64,000 nt of DNA from Muscardinus avellanarius (taxonomy: Eukaryota; Chordata; Mammalia; Rodentia; Gliridae). The stretch is taken from the NCBI GenBank assembly GCA_963383645.1, contig OY726571.1, positions 83,886,619-83,950,618 on the forward strand, written 5' to 3'. Numbering within the stretch: the stretch's first letter is position 1; every line of letters starts with the position of its first letter. A program made the translations under genes and the position numbers. Positions 43,217-54,970 of the stretch are shown here, piece by piece. Below the pieces are notes generated by a model. It was not told the origin of the DNA and did not search any database. It saw only the letters and a list, made by a program, of their open reading frames with translations.

Positions 43217-43573
43217 TTAAATTGAATTCTGTCCTAAAGCTGCCTCAATATAAAGTGAACTGCAACCTAACTTGATGTGTAAAAAGACTGTAACCTACTC
43301 CTAAAACAAATGGTTAGATCTTGGCCAATCACAAATGACCAACTGTTCAAACCATGCTCAGATAAGGTCAACTCCAGTGATAACCAGTTGGGGCTGTCTC
43401 TGCACCTCAATTTCACTTTCTCTATATCACTTTCTCTTCTCTGATTATAAATGTATCCTGCCCAGGAAAATTCTCTCCCCTAGAAGGGAGTTTTCTAAAA
43501 ACCATTTTTGGATCAGATTGTCCCTGATTCTAGAGTTAATTATAAAGTCAATTAAAACCCATTGAGTCCCACA
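43217..43573 (+). mobile_element. weak candidate solo LTR
   Basis: Begins TG and ends CA. 'cttggccaatcacaaatgac' (CCAAT), 'gattataaatgtatcctgcc' (TATA-like) and 'tagaagggagttttctaaa' are in LTR-like order. No TSD and no known family confirmed. Confidence 0.25.
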
Positions 43574-43927
43574 TTTTTCATTAATTTGATGAAATTAATT
43601 AATTACTTCAAAGTTACCATCAGTGGTACATGTGTTGCTTGATTTGAATTTTTACAGGTGCTCTGTATCTGGAACGATGGGACAAAATGAGTTGATCTGC
43701 AAAACTAAATTTGTTGTAATTTTGCCCCTAAAAGGACATAGCTGCCAGCTTTTACTCACATGATCTTTGTGAGCACAACCTCTTTATTATTAATGCCAAT
43801 GAGGCTAATCATAGGATTTGCAGAACATCATGAGCACTAAAATACAATCTCGGTGATAGAATCAGGTTTTGTCTACAACAAACCACGTGACTAGGAGACC
43901 TAAGTTGTCTGACACGCATGCGCACGT

Positions 43928-44005
43928 GCACGGCTGCATGACTTACATCACTTGGCTAGCATGCACAAGACCCTGAGTTCCACCCCAGCACCAACAGATA
44001 GATAA
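43928..44005 (+). mobile_element. ID-type SINE monomer fragment
   Basis: 'cttggctagcatgcacaaga' then 'ccctgagttccaccccagca' is the right part of an ID body. Confidence 0.65.
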
Positions 44006-44009
44006 TAGG

Positions 44010-44352
44010 TAAATAAACATCTCCAGGATATGTAAATAATATTTTGTGTGAATCGATTCCTTCATGAGAGGTTAGTATCTTGCTAAACATGTTTGAAAAG
44101 TATTTTTGTAGACTCTAGACAAACCAACTCATGTATTTTAGAAAACTAAACAGAAAAGTTTGGCCCAAGGAAATGTTCTGGTTGAAAATATCAGATATGA
44201 ACTTGAGTATTGACCAGATGGCTGTAAAATGAGTGCTTCAGAAATTTTATAATGTAAACAAAAGCTTACTCACCTGAGTTCAGAATGCCAACTATCAACA
44301 CTAAAAGAAAATTATGATAATAATGATAAAAATTAGTATAAGAAATAAAAAG
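44010..44352. other. AT-rich unique sequence
   Basis: No repeat or exon recognised. Confidence 0.35.
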
Positions 44353-44353
44353 A

Positions 44354-44785
44354 AAGCCAGGCATTGTGGCACATGCTTGTAATTCCAGTCCTTAGGAGGC
44401 TGAGACAGGAGGATTGCAGGTTCAAGGACAGCCTCAGCAAGTAGACTCTCATTAACCTGTGAAACCCTGTTTTATTTTTGTTTTATTTTTTAGTTTTTTG
44501 GTGGTACTGGGGTTCCTGGAAGCCCTTCCACCTCCAGGCTACACTCCCAGACCTATATTATATTTTTATTTGGAAACAGGGTCTCTTAAACCAGCACGGC
44601 TGGCTTCAAACCTGCGCGATCCTCCTATCTCCACATCCCAAGCACAGGGATTACAGGTGCGTGCCACCACGCCCAGCACCCTGTTTAAAAAAATAAAATA
44701 AAATAAAATAGGCCTGGAGGTATAGCTTGGAAGTAAAATGTCCCTAGATTCAATCCCCAGTACCACAAAAAATAAAGGAAGGAAG
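44354..44785 (+). mobile_element. B1-ID SINE split by an inverted subfamily A SINE
   Basis: B1 half 44354-44472, right half 44687-44785 ('cctggaggtatagcttggaa'). The interrupting element is flanked by accctgttt at 44464-44472 and 44678-44686. Confidence 0.92.
44473..44677 (-). mobile_element. B1-ID dimer SINE, subfamily A, nested inverted
   Basis: 'ggtactggggttcctggaag' to 'gtgccaccacgcccagc'. It inserted into the A-rich middle of the sense SINE. Confidence 0.93.
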
Positions 44786-44840
44786 GAGAAAAAAGAAAGA
44801 CAAAAGGAAGAGAGAAAGAAAGAAGAAAGGAAGGAGGAAA
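44775..44840. repeat. GGAA/GAAA-rich purine tract
   Basis: A/G-only stretch at the 3' end of the split SINE. Confidence 0.9.
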
Positions 44841-46395
44841 TTCTCCCTTTGAACAAAGAAATTTAGAATTCTTTTTCTCTAAGTTTTATATTTACCTACT
44901 TTTTCAAAATTCTGTCTTCTAAAATATCATGGCACAGTAAATTCTCCTAGCATAAAATCTCAAAAATAATTTGTAAGCAGTTTTGTTTTCAATTTCGCAT
45001 TCCTGAGACAAATACAGAAATTAAAACATCTGCCTCATGCTTGTGGATTTCAGACGCCGAACACATACCTTACCAGACTTTCAGAGACCAAGTAAGGCCC
45101 TCTTAACCAAAGGCCATTTGGATTACCTTGCCCTCTTCTGCACACGCCATTCTCCATAGCAGGAAAATGTATCATGTATCATATCATTTGCCCCAAACCA
45201 ATTTTTCCACGTTTCATGGTCATCATCTCCCTTATTCCTGGAACAAAACAGTCTTGCAAAGTTTGCCAGCGGTTAATTCAGACTGGGGCTGCTAGTCACT
45301 TCCTAGACAAGGCTGCCTTGATGACCAATACCTGGTTTCCCAACACCGCCATCTGTGTAATAAGATGACGCTGCCCACAGTGTGGCTGGATGGGTGAGTA
45401 TCAGATGCAGGAGGGGAGGGTGTGTGTAGACAGCCTCATGTCTATCCTCAGCTAGTGAGGAAGTAATTAGAACACCGGTCCCATGTTAAAATCCATCTCT
45501 CTGATGGCACCAGAGTGGGGGAGCAGGTAGGGAGAAGTAAGGCAGGATTCAATTAGAGTGGCTAGCTTTGCCCTTCATCAGCCCAGCTCTGGCTCCCTTC
45601 CTGGACCATTCAATCTATCTTCGTTTTCCTGGCAGTTGCCTTTCGCCTGGAAAAAGGCATTCCTAAAACAATATGATCTGAGAATGTCTTTTATTTACAT
45701 TATGATATTCAACCCAGCCCTTGTCTCTTAATTCATGTTAAGTAAAGACATCTTAAATGTCTCCTTTTAGCAATATTCCATGCCTCCATCAAAGATGGTA
45801 AATGTCGGGTTCCTTTTGCCTAGTCGATTTCAATGCAATGCACTCTTTCAGAGAATTAGTCATTTCGTTTTTAAAAGGAAGACTAATAAGAGAGGGGCAG
45901 GCAGTGAGCCGAGGACCTCAGCAAGGACTTGGCTGCCAAATTTAGAATCATCGTCTCAAGATTAAATGTTCCTTCCGGACAGATCTGTAATCATGGGGTA
46001 GTGACTACTTTATTCATCCATTTGGGTACTTTAGTGATATTTTTATCCGGGTTTTGAAAACAACAGAGAGTCCAGACAATAGATTCTTTAGGAAAAAAAA
46101 CTGTAATCTATAATCTTAAATAACTTGTTTTGATTTAGGGAAATATTTCCTACCCAGATAAGATAGACTTATCTATACATGTACACCTATTGGATGTTGT
46201 TGACATTGATAACTTTTTAGTAAACAGGATTTCTCCTGACCCAAAATAGCGTCAAAGAGCGTCACCCCAAATCTGACAAACAGATTTGTTTCCTCCCCCA
46301 TCCCTTGTCCCCTTGTCTCCTTTAGGTTCCACATCTATCACTTCCCGAATCAGAAACAGTAAGTCCATCACTTTGCACCTGGGAGATCCAACCAC
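44841..46395. other. unique sequence, repeat-poor, candidate conserved noncoding DNA
   Basis: About 1.5 kb lacking recognised interspersed repeats, unusual for this SINE-dense window. No exon signal stands out. Conservation is untested. Confidence 0.4.
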
Positions 46396-46409
46396 TACAT
46401 TTCTTACTG

Positions 46410-46436
46410 TGAGAGAGAGACAGAGACAGAGACAGA

Positions 46437-46484
<48 letters not shown>
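46410..46484. repeat. (GAGACA)n then (GT)n microsatellite
   Basis: Short GAGA/GACAGA units followed by about 23 GT units. Confidence 0.96.
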
Positions 46485-46486
<2 letters not shown>

Positions 46487-46489
46487 GGA

Positions 46490-46895
46490 TCCCTTTTTAG
46501 GACATCCATTGGCGATGTCCCTCAATCCCTTACCATGGCTCAACCATTCCTTTTATGTGGGCATAAACCTATATGCTTGAGGATGCCTAGGTGTGCCTTT
46601 ATACCCTGTGACGTCACCTCGTAGGCAAGTTTGCTCTGTATCTACTTGGGTTGCCTGTCCAGCGCCAGCGGGGTTGCATTGCTCAGTCTTTCCGCTGACC
46701 ACAGCCATTGGGAGAGCCATTTGTACCTTGGCGCTGTGTCTGGAGCCGGGAATAAGATACTATAATTCCAGTCCAACCAAACATGGCCAGAACAGCCGTA
46801 CACTGCCCAGGGTGCAGGAAGGGCATTGGGCCAGGAAGCACATGCAGGGATACGGGGAGTTCTTTCTAACTTATCTTGGCCCTTCTTGGGACCTC
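46490..46895. other. unique sequence
   Basis: No repeat or exon recognised. Confidence 0.35.
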
Positions 46896-46904
46896 TTTCT
46901 CCCA

Positions 46905-47103
46905 CCTTTTTTGGGAGTACTGAGGATTGAACCCAGGAGGATGCTATACCTCTGAGCTATACTCCACCCCTTTCAAAATTTTTTTTTAAATTTTGCAACA
47001 AAGGTCTCACAAAGCTGTTGAAGCTGGCCTCAACACATGGTGATCCTCCTGTCTCCGTCTCCCAAGGACAGAGATTACAGATGTGCACCACCATGCTTGG
47101 CTT
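46905..47103 (-). mobile_element. B1-ID dimer SINE, diverged
   Basis: 'gtactgaggattgaacccag' to 'gtgcaccaccatgcttggct'. Confidence 0.86.
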
Positions 47104-47199
47104 CCCCCCACTGTTACTGTAGTAAGATCCCCCTTGCTGGAGCCTGCATGCCTTACTCCTGCCCAGCTAATTAAGAAGCAGGAGAGGTAGTCTCTCTCC

Positions 47200-47450
47200 T
47201 CCCTCTGGCATGCATTCCTTTATTCAAAGAACATTAGGGAGGGCCCCCTATGTGCCAGACAAAGTAGGCTGTCGTAACACTACAGTGATCAAAACAGACA
47301 CGGCCCCTGGCTTCGTGATACCCACCGGTCAACTGAGGAGAAAGACACTAAAAGGTATCGCCATCGATTCATTGACAAAAGGGCATCATTACAGGCATAG
47401 AGCACTAGGAGAATCATATATCATGCTCTTCCCTGGCATTAAATCCTAAA
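47200..47450 (+). mobile_element. possible ancient MIR/L2-class repeat
   Basis: 'ccccctatgtgccagacaaa', 'cagtgatcaaaacagacacg' and 'gagaaagacactaaaaggt' follow the 'tgtgccaggcactgtg...gatacaatggtgaacaaaacagacatgg' pattern of an ancient mammalian repeat. Confidence 0.5.
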
Positions 47451-47920
47451 ACCCTCCTGGCACCTGAGATGTAGAATAGTCATTGTGGGTTACTGCAGTA
47501 CTGGAGAACTCATTAAGAAACTCAGCGAGACTGAAGTCTGCTTAAAATTGTATCGTCCTTGCTGGTATCCATGGCTCTGGGTATGAAATTCTGGTGCTTA
47601 GAACTTTCACAAACTTGACTAGTAATAATGCTTTGCATGTTTATGGTCCCTTTGGGTGTCAAATCATGGCTATCTACTGGGCAGTTGTCTTACATCCTTT
47701 TTAATCTATTTTTTTGAGGGGCACAGAGCAAAATCCATTTGATCTTCATGGCTATCCTGAGCTAGTCAAGGCCTGGATAAGCAAATGGGAATTTCAAGGT
47801 GAGGTAACAAGTTCAAGTCTATCCAGCTAGGGAAAGGGGCGGGGGTGTCTTTTCCCTCTACCAATGCTGTTTTTATTGTTGATTGCATTTTATTAGAGTG
47901 ACTAAACGTTCACAAAACTT
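47451..47920. other. unique sequence
   Basis: No repeat or exon recognised. Confidence 0.3.
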
Positions 47921-47924
47921 GGCC

Positions 47925-48680
47925 ATTTTTCTTCCCTTATTTCTTTTTCATTGACACATAAGAAGCACGCATATTTATGGAGTACCACGAGATATCTCAA
48001 TACATGCATACACTGTGAAACGTTCGACTCAAAATATGCACATCTGTCTCCTCAAATACTTATCATTTGTGTGGTGAAAAATTCAAAAGCTTTTCTTCTA
48101 GCTTTTTAAATAGAACATGGTCACTATCTATAGTCACCCTATAGTACAATGGAACACCAGAACATATTTCTCTTGCCCCTTAATACTCTTTTTTTTTTGG
48201 GGGGGGTCTGGGGATGGAACCCAGGGGCATTCGACCTCCGAGCTACACCCCCTGCCCTATTTTTTTTTTTATTCTTTATTTTGAAACAGGGTTTCACTAA
48301 GTTGCAGAGGGCCTCACTAAGTAACTGAGGCTGTCCGCGAACCGTGATCCTCCTGTCTCAGCCTCCCCAATGCTGGGATTACATTACAAGCGTGCGCCAC
48401 CACGCCCGGCTCCTCTTAGTACTCTTACGGATCAACTGTTTCCTCTCTCTCCTTATCTTACTATCCCCAGCACCTGGTCACCACCATTCTCCTCTCAACT
48501 TCTATGAAGTCAACTTTTAATATTCCACCAATACCTGGGATCATGCAGTTCTCATATTTTAAGTCTGACTTATTTCACATAACATGATGACCTGTAGTTC
48601 CATCCAGATGGTCACATATGACTGTCCTTTTTATAGCTGAATACTATTCCATCATATCTGTACTATACTTTCTGCCCTTT
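47925..48680 (-). mobile_element. L1M-type LINE 3' end, split by a SINE
   Basis: Plus-strand text is the complement of an L1 3' end: 'tatctatagtcaccctatag', 'cagcacctggtcaccaccat', 'cttatttcacataacatgat' and 'tagctgaatactattccatc'. The halves 47925-48190 and 48426-48680 flank a SINE. No open frame remains. Confidence 0.8.
48191..48413 (-). mobile_element. B1-ID dimer SINE, subfamily B
   Basis: 'ctggggatggaacccagggg' to 'gcgccaccacgcccggc'; a small ATTAC duplication near the B1 head. TSD cttaatactctt / cttagtactctt at 48179-48190 and 48414-48425. Confidence 0.93.
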
Positions 48681-48689
48681 TTTAATGAG

Positions 48690-49350
48690 GTTAAGCAAGA
48701 AAAGGCTGAAGACAAAAACAAGTGCAAGCATTTCTATGTAGTTTAGTTTTTATACCACCTGCAAGGGAAGGAAATGAGAACCCTGTTCCTTCCACGGATA
48801 CATACTTTCACTCTGTCTCTAAGATCGCATGTGAGTTGACATCCATCCATTTCTCCCCACGACTCATCATAATCTAGTTAAAGTTCGTGGCACGAAGCTG
48901 CTGTTGTTTCATGACAGATGGCACCGTGGATGGCCACGGCATTGTGCTGTCTTGATGTTTTCTGAAAGTTCTGTCCCAAAATGCAGGGACTGAGTCAGAA
49001 AGTTTGATTGTGATCTGACACTGAAGAGTCCAGTCAAACGAGAGTCCTTCATGGCAGTAAATCAAAGAGGAACAAAACAGGCGTGACCAACCAGCCTCCA
49101 GCCTTGTCCCCACACAGGTTTACTTAGGTATGTATCATACTACAGAAGGCCATGGCTGGCGTTGAGAAAATGTACTAGGAAAGGCTGGGAAGCTCACAAA
49201 CACACAAATTGTGTGAATATGCAAAATTTCCCAATGCTTCTTTAGCATACCTGGGTTCTTTCTTAAAGAGCCCACACACCTGCCATTTGGGAAGTGGTCA
49301 CTTCTGTGGATCCCCCGCTTGTCCCGGTTCAGGGGGTGTCTAGGGCAAGC
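48690..49350. other. unique sequence, repeat-poor
   Basis: Contains a consensus AP-1 heptamer tgagtca at 48991-48997. No exon recognised. Confidence 0.35.
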
Positions 49351-49370
49351 AAATAAAATTGTACATTTAT

Positions 49371-49559
49371 TTATTTTAGTGGTACTGGGGTTCCTGGAAG
49401 CCCTTCTACCTCCGGACTACACTCCCAGACCTATGTTATACATTTTTATTTTTGGAAACAGGGTCTCTTAAGCTAGCGCGGCTGGCTTCGAACCAGCACC
49501 ATCCTCCTGTCTCCGCCTCCCAAGTGCGGGGATTACAAGCGTGTGCCACCACGCCCGGC
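49371..49559 (-). mobile_element. B1-ID dimer SINE, subfamily A, perfect TSD
   Basis: 'ggtactggggttcctggaag' to 'gccaccacgcccggc'. TSD aaaattgtacatttat at 49355-49370 and 49560-49575. Confidence 0.96.
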
Positions 49560-49575
49560 AAAATTGTACATTTAT

Positions 49576-49783
49576 AATCCTAGTACTTGGGAGGCTGAGA
49601 CAGGAGGATCACGCAGGTTCAAAGCCAGCCTCAACTACTTAGTGAGGTTCTCAGCAACTCAGTGACACCCTGTTTCCAAATAAATTATAAAATAGGTCTG
49701 AGAGTATAACCCACAGGTAGAAAAGCCTCTGGGTTCTAGCCCAGTACCAAAAAAAAAAAAAAAATAGATGAATAAGTGAAATG
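49576..49783 (+). mobile_element. B1-ID SINE, 5'-truncated, at the same target
   Basis: Lacks the first ~22 bases of the B1 head ('aatcctagtacttgggaggc' comes right after the TSD). Right half 'gtctgagagtataacccaca' resembles subfamily A but ends in an ordinary 'cctctgggttctagcc'. A third target copy, aaattgtacattta, follows at 49784-49797. Confidence 0.9.
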
Positions 49784-49799
49784 AAATTGTACATTTACA

Positions 49800-50440
49800 T
49801 TTGCCATTTATTTGTTTTCCCTTATCCTCATCATCACCAACACCAACAATTTATGACAGGTCGGATGACTTCCACAGTGATATTTTTGGCCCTGATCATT
49901 TGAAGTAGTTTATGTGAACTTCTGTATGTCCTGGTGATGACAACCTTGTGTAGGCTGGCAAGATGGATGGGATATGAAATTGTTGGTTAGTTGGCACATG
50001 TTTACCAAGATCCTTAGGATTCAGGAATGGCCTTTTTTATTTAAACCTTTATTGCAGTTTTGCCCGTTTTTCAGCCCCTCCGCACATCCAGTAACCACAA
50101 ATCCCCTCCCATAAAGTAGGTGCTCATTGCAGGAAGGAATGTAGAGTCTTATATGTCTAGTTCTCCTACTGCTGTGAAGAGAAACTTTAAGGAAATGGGT
50201 GCACCAGAGGTGTTAAGAAAAGAACATGTACATTTAAAAGGGGCCTTGCTCGGGAGGTCATCGTGGAAAGCCCACGGGGACAATTCTAATTCCAGATTAT
50301 CTAGCCAAGCTCTGGAAACAACAGATGTAAGGTCAAGTTTAGGAAACACTGCCTAAGCCGACCTCTTCTGAGACACAGTAAAGTCTCGGAGATGTCCCAC
50401 AGCATCAGACCTCTTTAACAGTCCTCAAAAACGGAATGGT
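49800..50440. other. unique sequence
   Basis: No repeat assigned. The phrase 'taaacctttattgcagttt' near 50042 is LINE-like but too short to call. Confidence 0.3.
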
Positions 50441-50445
50441 TATTT

Positions 50446-50655
50446 CTGGGCATAGTGGTGCATGCACATAATCCCAGTGTTTGGGAGGCTGAGATAGGAG
50501 GATTACAGGTTTGAGACCAGCCTCAGCAACTTAGCAAGACCCTTAGAAACTTAGCTAGATTGTGCTTTAAAATCAAAAATAAAATCAGCCTGCGGATGTT
50601 GCTCAGAGGTTGGCTGCTTCTGGGTTCAATCCCTAGTACTAAGAAAAATGATAGT
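50446..50655 (+). mobile_element. B1-ID dimer SINE, diverged
   Basis: 'ctgggcatagtggtgcatgc' to 'cttctgggttcaatccctag'. Confidence 0.87.
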
Positions 50656-50657
50656 AA

Positions 50658-50815
50658 AAATGGAATTTTTTAATCTTTTTGTTAATAAGAGTCACTTTAA
50701 CTAGGATGAGGTGATACATCACTGTGGTTTTGATTTTACTGATGTGGAGTCGTTTTTTTTTTAACCAATTTATATTTCCACTTTTGTGAAATATTTATTC
50801 AGGTCTTTTGCCTTT
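50658..50815 (-). mobile_element. L1M-type fragment
   Basis: 'tttaactaggatgaggtgat', 'cactgtggttttgatttta' and 'tattcaggtcttttgccttt' complement the L1 ORF2/3' region. Confidence 0.65.
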
Positions 50816-50819
50816 TCTT

Positions 50820-51020
50820 TTCTTTATTTGCTGGGGATTTCAGCTAGGGACATTTTACCTCCAAGCTACGCTCCTACCTATCTATTTATTGATTTGTTTG
50901 TTTATTCATTTTTAAACAGGGCCTTACTAAGTTGCTGAGACTAGCGTCAAACATGCGATCCTCCTATGTCGGCCTCCTAAGTACTGTGGTACAGGTATGC
51001 ACCGCCATGTCCGGTTTTGC
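50820..51020 (-). mobile_element. B1-ID dimer SINE, diverged
   Basis: 'gctggggatttcagctaggg' to 'atgcaccgccatgtccggtt'. The tail side sits in the LINE fragment. Confidence 0.83.
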
Positions 51021-51029
51021 TTATTTTTT

Positions 51030-51832
51030 TTTATCAGACTATCTGCAGCAAACCTGGAATGAATGTGGAGAAATAGGAATTGTTTTCCCTGGCTGACGAG
51101 AATGTAAATTAATTCAGCCATTGCGGAAATGGCATATGGAGTATTAACCCAGCCATTACGTGGAGATTCCTCCTCATCCTGGCGGGTGTATCTGCAAAGC
51201 AAAGGAAGTCAGTGTGGAGGAGACACCTGCGCAGTCACGTAGACTGCAGAGCTTCACAGCAGCCCAGATGTGCGATCAACACAAGCGTCCATCACTGGCC
51301 AAGTGGATGACGGAAATATGGGATATCTATACCATAGACAATTTTTTTAAAACCTATTATTTGAAGACATGGAAAAACCTGGGGGTCACAGTGTTAGAGT
51401 GAAATACTTCAGAGACAGAAAGACAAATTCCACGTCGTGTCACTTATTTGCAGAATCTAAGAAAGGCGAGTCCATAAAAGCACAGGGTAGAGTAGCGATT
51501 TCCACTGGCTGGGGAGGGTCAGGGAGGAGGAGGTCCAGGAGAGATTGGTTAAAGGGTAAAAATTCAAATTAGATAGCAAGATGAGGTGTGCTGACCTATT
51601 TACTGCTCGGTGGGCTGGCTAGAGTTGACAAGATTGTGTTGTCTCTGCCCAAAAAACGAGAAGATTCGGATTCTGAAGGTTCTCACCACGAAGGACTGAG
51701 AGATGTTCGAGGTGATGATATACTAAATACCCTCATTTGACCATTACGCGATATGTACACGTGTCAAAACATCACGCTATGCCCGATACAGATGAATATA
51801 TTTGTCCACGAAAGTGAAGACCCTGTTGTTCG
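51030..51832 (+). mobile_element. L1M-type LINE 3' end
   Basis: 'gacgagaatgtaaattaatt', 'catcactggccaagtggatg', 'gtcacttatttgcagaatct', 'agagtagcgatttccactgg' and 'tcaaaacatcacgctatgcc' follow L1 ORF2-tail/3'UTR order. Decayed, no intact frame. Confidence 0.82.
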
Positions 51833-51834
51833 CG

Positions 51835-52395
51835 TACCCCGTGCTTAGAGCAGTACCATGCACCATATAATAAATACACACCCGTGCCCCTGTAGTATTG
51901 TCATTAGTATTAATGGCCAAGGTTAACCACCACGGGGCTAGTCCCGAGTAAACCTTCTCTGAGCGGGGTCTATGATCAGAACGCTCTTCTTGGTGGCAAA
52001 TATTTTTTGAATCAACACATGAACTGGCTGCCCTTGGGGCATGCTATTTTTAACATTTTTTTAAAATGACTTCTCTTACTGTTCCGTGGGTGGGTGGGCA
52101 GCTGTTTGCAATTACGGCCCTATATGTGGTCCGCAGGTATGCCAGGGCTGGGGCATCTGGCTTTCTGTGAAATGTTTGCAAGCAACCCGCCGCCACACCG
52201 TGCTCGGCCGCCAAACCACACCAAATGGAAATCTACTAAAAGAGATGGGCAGACCGGAGCACTCTCTGCAAAACAGAAAAGTGACTCATGCTCATAAAAT
52301 AGCATCACCATGGAAACGTCTCCACACACTTGGCCCTTCCCCGGGGAGGGCGGTGGAGGGCATTTCCATGAACTGGATTTTTTGGTTGGTTTGTT
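51835..52395. other. unique sequence
   Basis: No repeat or exon recognised. Confidence 0.35.
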
Positions 52396-52397
52396 TG

Positions 52398-52586
52398 TTT
52401 GTTTGTTTGTGGGCTTTTGGGGTACTAGGGATTGAACTATACCTCGAGTCCTATTTTATTTTTATTCAAAAGATCTTGCTAACTTGCTGAGGGTCTAAGT
52501 TGCTAAGACTGGCCTCAAATCTGTGATCCTCCAGTCTCATCCTCCAAAGCACTGGGGTTACAAGCCTGTGCCACTGGGGCCCAGCT
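52398..52586 (-). mobile_element. B1-ID dimer SINE, partly deleted
   Basis: 'ggtactagggattgaactat' to 'tgccactggggcccagct'; the ID half lacks its centre. (TTTG)n at the tail side (52383-52410). Confidence 0.85.
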
Positions 52587-52889
52587 TCCATAAACTCTGT
52601 ATTGGCCCATCCTTGAGAAGGTAGCTGTTTTTTTGTTTTGGTTTGTTTTGGTTTGGTTTTTACCATGGCTTCTCACCTTGCAATTGGTGCAGCCAGAAGA
52701 CAAGTTGGTATTAAAAAGCAATGGCCTTCTGAGATCTTACTCAGTTGCTATGCCAACCCCCAAATCTAAGCCTATATTTGACAGCAGCCATCGAGGAAAG
52801 GGCGTGTGGATTTTTGGGGGTTGCTGTTTTGCTGTTTTATAATCATGAGGCATTGAAGCCAATCAAAGACTTACATAAAAGAATTTCGG

Positions 52890-53010
52890 TTGAGCCAGGT
52901 CTGGTGGCACATGCCTGACATCCTAGAACTTGGGCGGCTGAGACAGAAGGATTGCAGGTTCGAGGTTGATCTCGGCAATCTAGCAAGACCCAAACAAACA
53001 AGGTTTCAAG
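52890..53010 (+). mobile_element. B1 half of a B1-ID SINE
   Basis: 'gagccaggtctggtggcaca' to 'atctagcaagacccaaac'. The right half is missing. Confidence 0.8.
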
Positions 53011-53199
53011 CAACTACACCCTCTTTTCATCATGGAAAAGCCATCATGCCCTAGAAAATGGAAAAAGTGGCTTGTTGAACTATTTATTTGAAGAATCTGC
53101 CACTCAATGATGCTCCAGTCCATCCACGGTTCCCGTCACCTCAGCCTCAGAACTTCCTCAGCTTCTTATCCCAGCGCGGCTGCGCCTGTCCCCATCACG

Positions 53200-53560
53200 A
53201 GTGTGTGTTGTGCGTCTGTGTTGTCTGTGGTGTGTGTTGGTATGTGTAGTGGTGTGTGTGTGTGTGTGTGTTTTGTGCGGGTGTTGAGTATGTGTTTTGG
53301 GTTTGTGTGGTGTCAGGTGTGATGTTTCTGTTGAGTATGTGTGAAGCCTTTGGGTGTTGAGTGTGTGTGGTACGCTGTGTGTGTGTGTGTTGGGTATATA
53401 TGTACGAAGGGTGTGTGTGTGTGTGTGTGTGTGTGTATGCACACATGCTAAATATGTAGTGTGTGTGGATAAGTGTGTGTGTGTGTGGTGTGTTGGGTTT
53501 GTGCGTGTTGTGGTGTGTGTGCTAGGTAGATAGTGAGAAGCGTGTGTGTGTTATATAACA
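53200..53560. repeat. degenerate TG-rich tract
   Basis: TG repeats broken by TTGGGT/TTGAGT-type words, such as 'gggtgttgagt' variants recurring several times. It generates artefactual Cys/Val and His/Thr frames. Confidence 0.9.
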
Positions 53561-53569
53561 AGGGACAGA

Positions 53570-54690
53570 TGCTCTTAGCACAAATAAAGATGTCGAACCC
53601 AAACCAACACCAGTGAATTGTTTTCGTGCCCCTTCCTACAATCACCTGCCGGGTCCAAGCTCCGACCACAGCTCGGGGAAGCTCTCCCCACCCACCCAGC
53701 CCTGGGGCACCCACTGGGAGAGTAGTGAAGTTTGTAAATCAACTAAAAGTCACTAATTGGCCGGCCTGCTTTTTCCATTATGCCAGGTGCATTGGTGACT
53801 GTCAAATAATGTAAGAGTGCATCATCTTCCTTTGTCTTTTTTTTTTTTTTACTAATTCTTTTTTTAACCTCTGTGACTTTTTTAGATTTTCTTATTGTTG
53901 CGTTGTAGACACATCTCGGTGGGGCACAAGATGGGAGCGGCATGCGTGCCCACATCACTCAGCCCTTAGTCCAGAACAGAAGATGAAGACCAGAAGAAGG
54001 GGAAGTTGGGGAATGACGGGGATCAGGTGGAAAGGGGGACAGAGAACCCGAAGGCAGACCCGGGCTCTGGCAAAGGAGGCGCTCCCTCGTCGCCGGCACC
54101 GCCTGCACGTGGCATGAGCAGCCGGGTCCTCCAGCCCCCGGAGACGCACAACAATTGCCTGAGTGTATGTGAGGACAGGTGAATTAATGGCTCCGTGACT
54201 GTCATCACCCCACGCTCACACGTTCTCACCTGTGACATGCCGGCTGGCAGGGGTTTGCAGGTTCAAAGCCGGCTTTGTCTACCCGTTCCCTTGTGAAATG
54301 TGTTGAATGTTCTCCACATGCACACTTTGACATAATTGTTGTGTGCCCCTGTGCTTAATGAGAACAACACGATACTCCTGTAGGAAGCCCCAGGTGTTCT
54401 GGAACAGTGGTTTCTCAGATAAGAGCTTTGGAGGGGGAAGAGACGCCCCCACGAGATGCAATCCGCCAGCCGCTGCTCCCAACTCAAAACCTCTCCTCCA
54501 TCCCCATTGCCCTTGAGATGAGCCAAAGCAAATGAGTATTATTGCCAAACAGTCGACCGGCATAAATGACAGTAGCAACCCACTCGAGGACGTGTGGGGC
54601 TCTGCTAGGCTCCCAATAAAACGCGGCACTAAATAAACTTCCAGCCTCCTTTTCCATCTGTCGAGGGAATTTTGACGCGCTCAGTAGATT
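53570..54690. other. unique sequence, repeat-poor, partly GC-rich
   Basis: About 1.1 kb without recognised interspersed repeats. CpGs cluster mildly at 54060-54150. Open frames on the minus strand have no recognised domain. Confidence 0.4.
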
Positions 54691-54697
54691 CATTCAC

Positions 54698-54850
54698 AGA
54701 ACGCTACAGCTAGAAGGAACTTTAGTGGTCATCTGGTACAAACACCTCAGGCTCAAATGTATGAAATGATTTTTCAGGGTCTTGGTGTATTGTAGAACTG
54801 GTTGGGAACTGAAGTCATGCTCTCTGCACACAACTTCCACCACACCCACT
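54698..54850 (+). mobile_element. MIR3-like SINE
   Basis: 'agctagaaggaactttagtg', 'gtcatctggtacaaacacct' and 'gttgggaactgaagtcatgc' follow MIR3 order. Confidence 0.65.
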
Positions 54851-54970
54851 GAGGACGTGAATACACGAGGGACGAAGAGTACACTGGCTCAGGACCGGTT
54901 TATCTCTGGGGAGGTGGCTGTCACACACACTGTATTTAATGAGATACTTTTAAGTGGAGCCATTTGCAAA

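Noticed and set aside
53158..53714. His/Thr-rich minus-strand frames
   Set aside because: Reverse readings of a TG-rich repeat.
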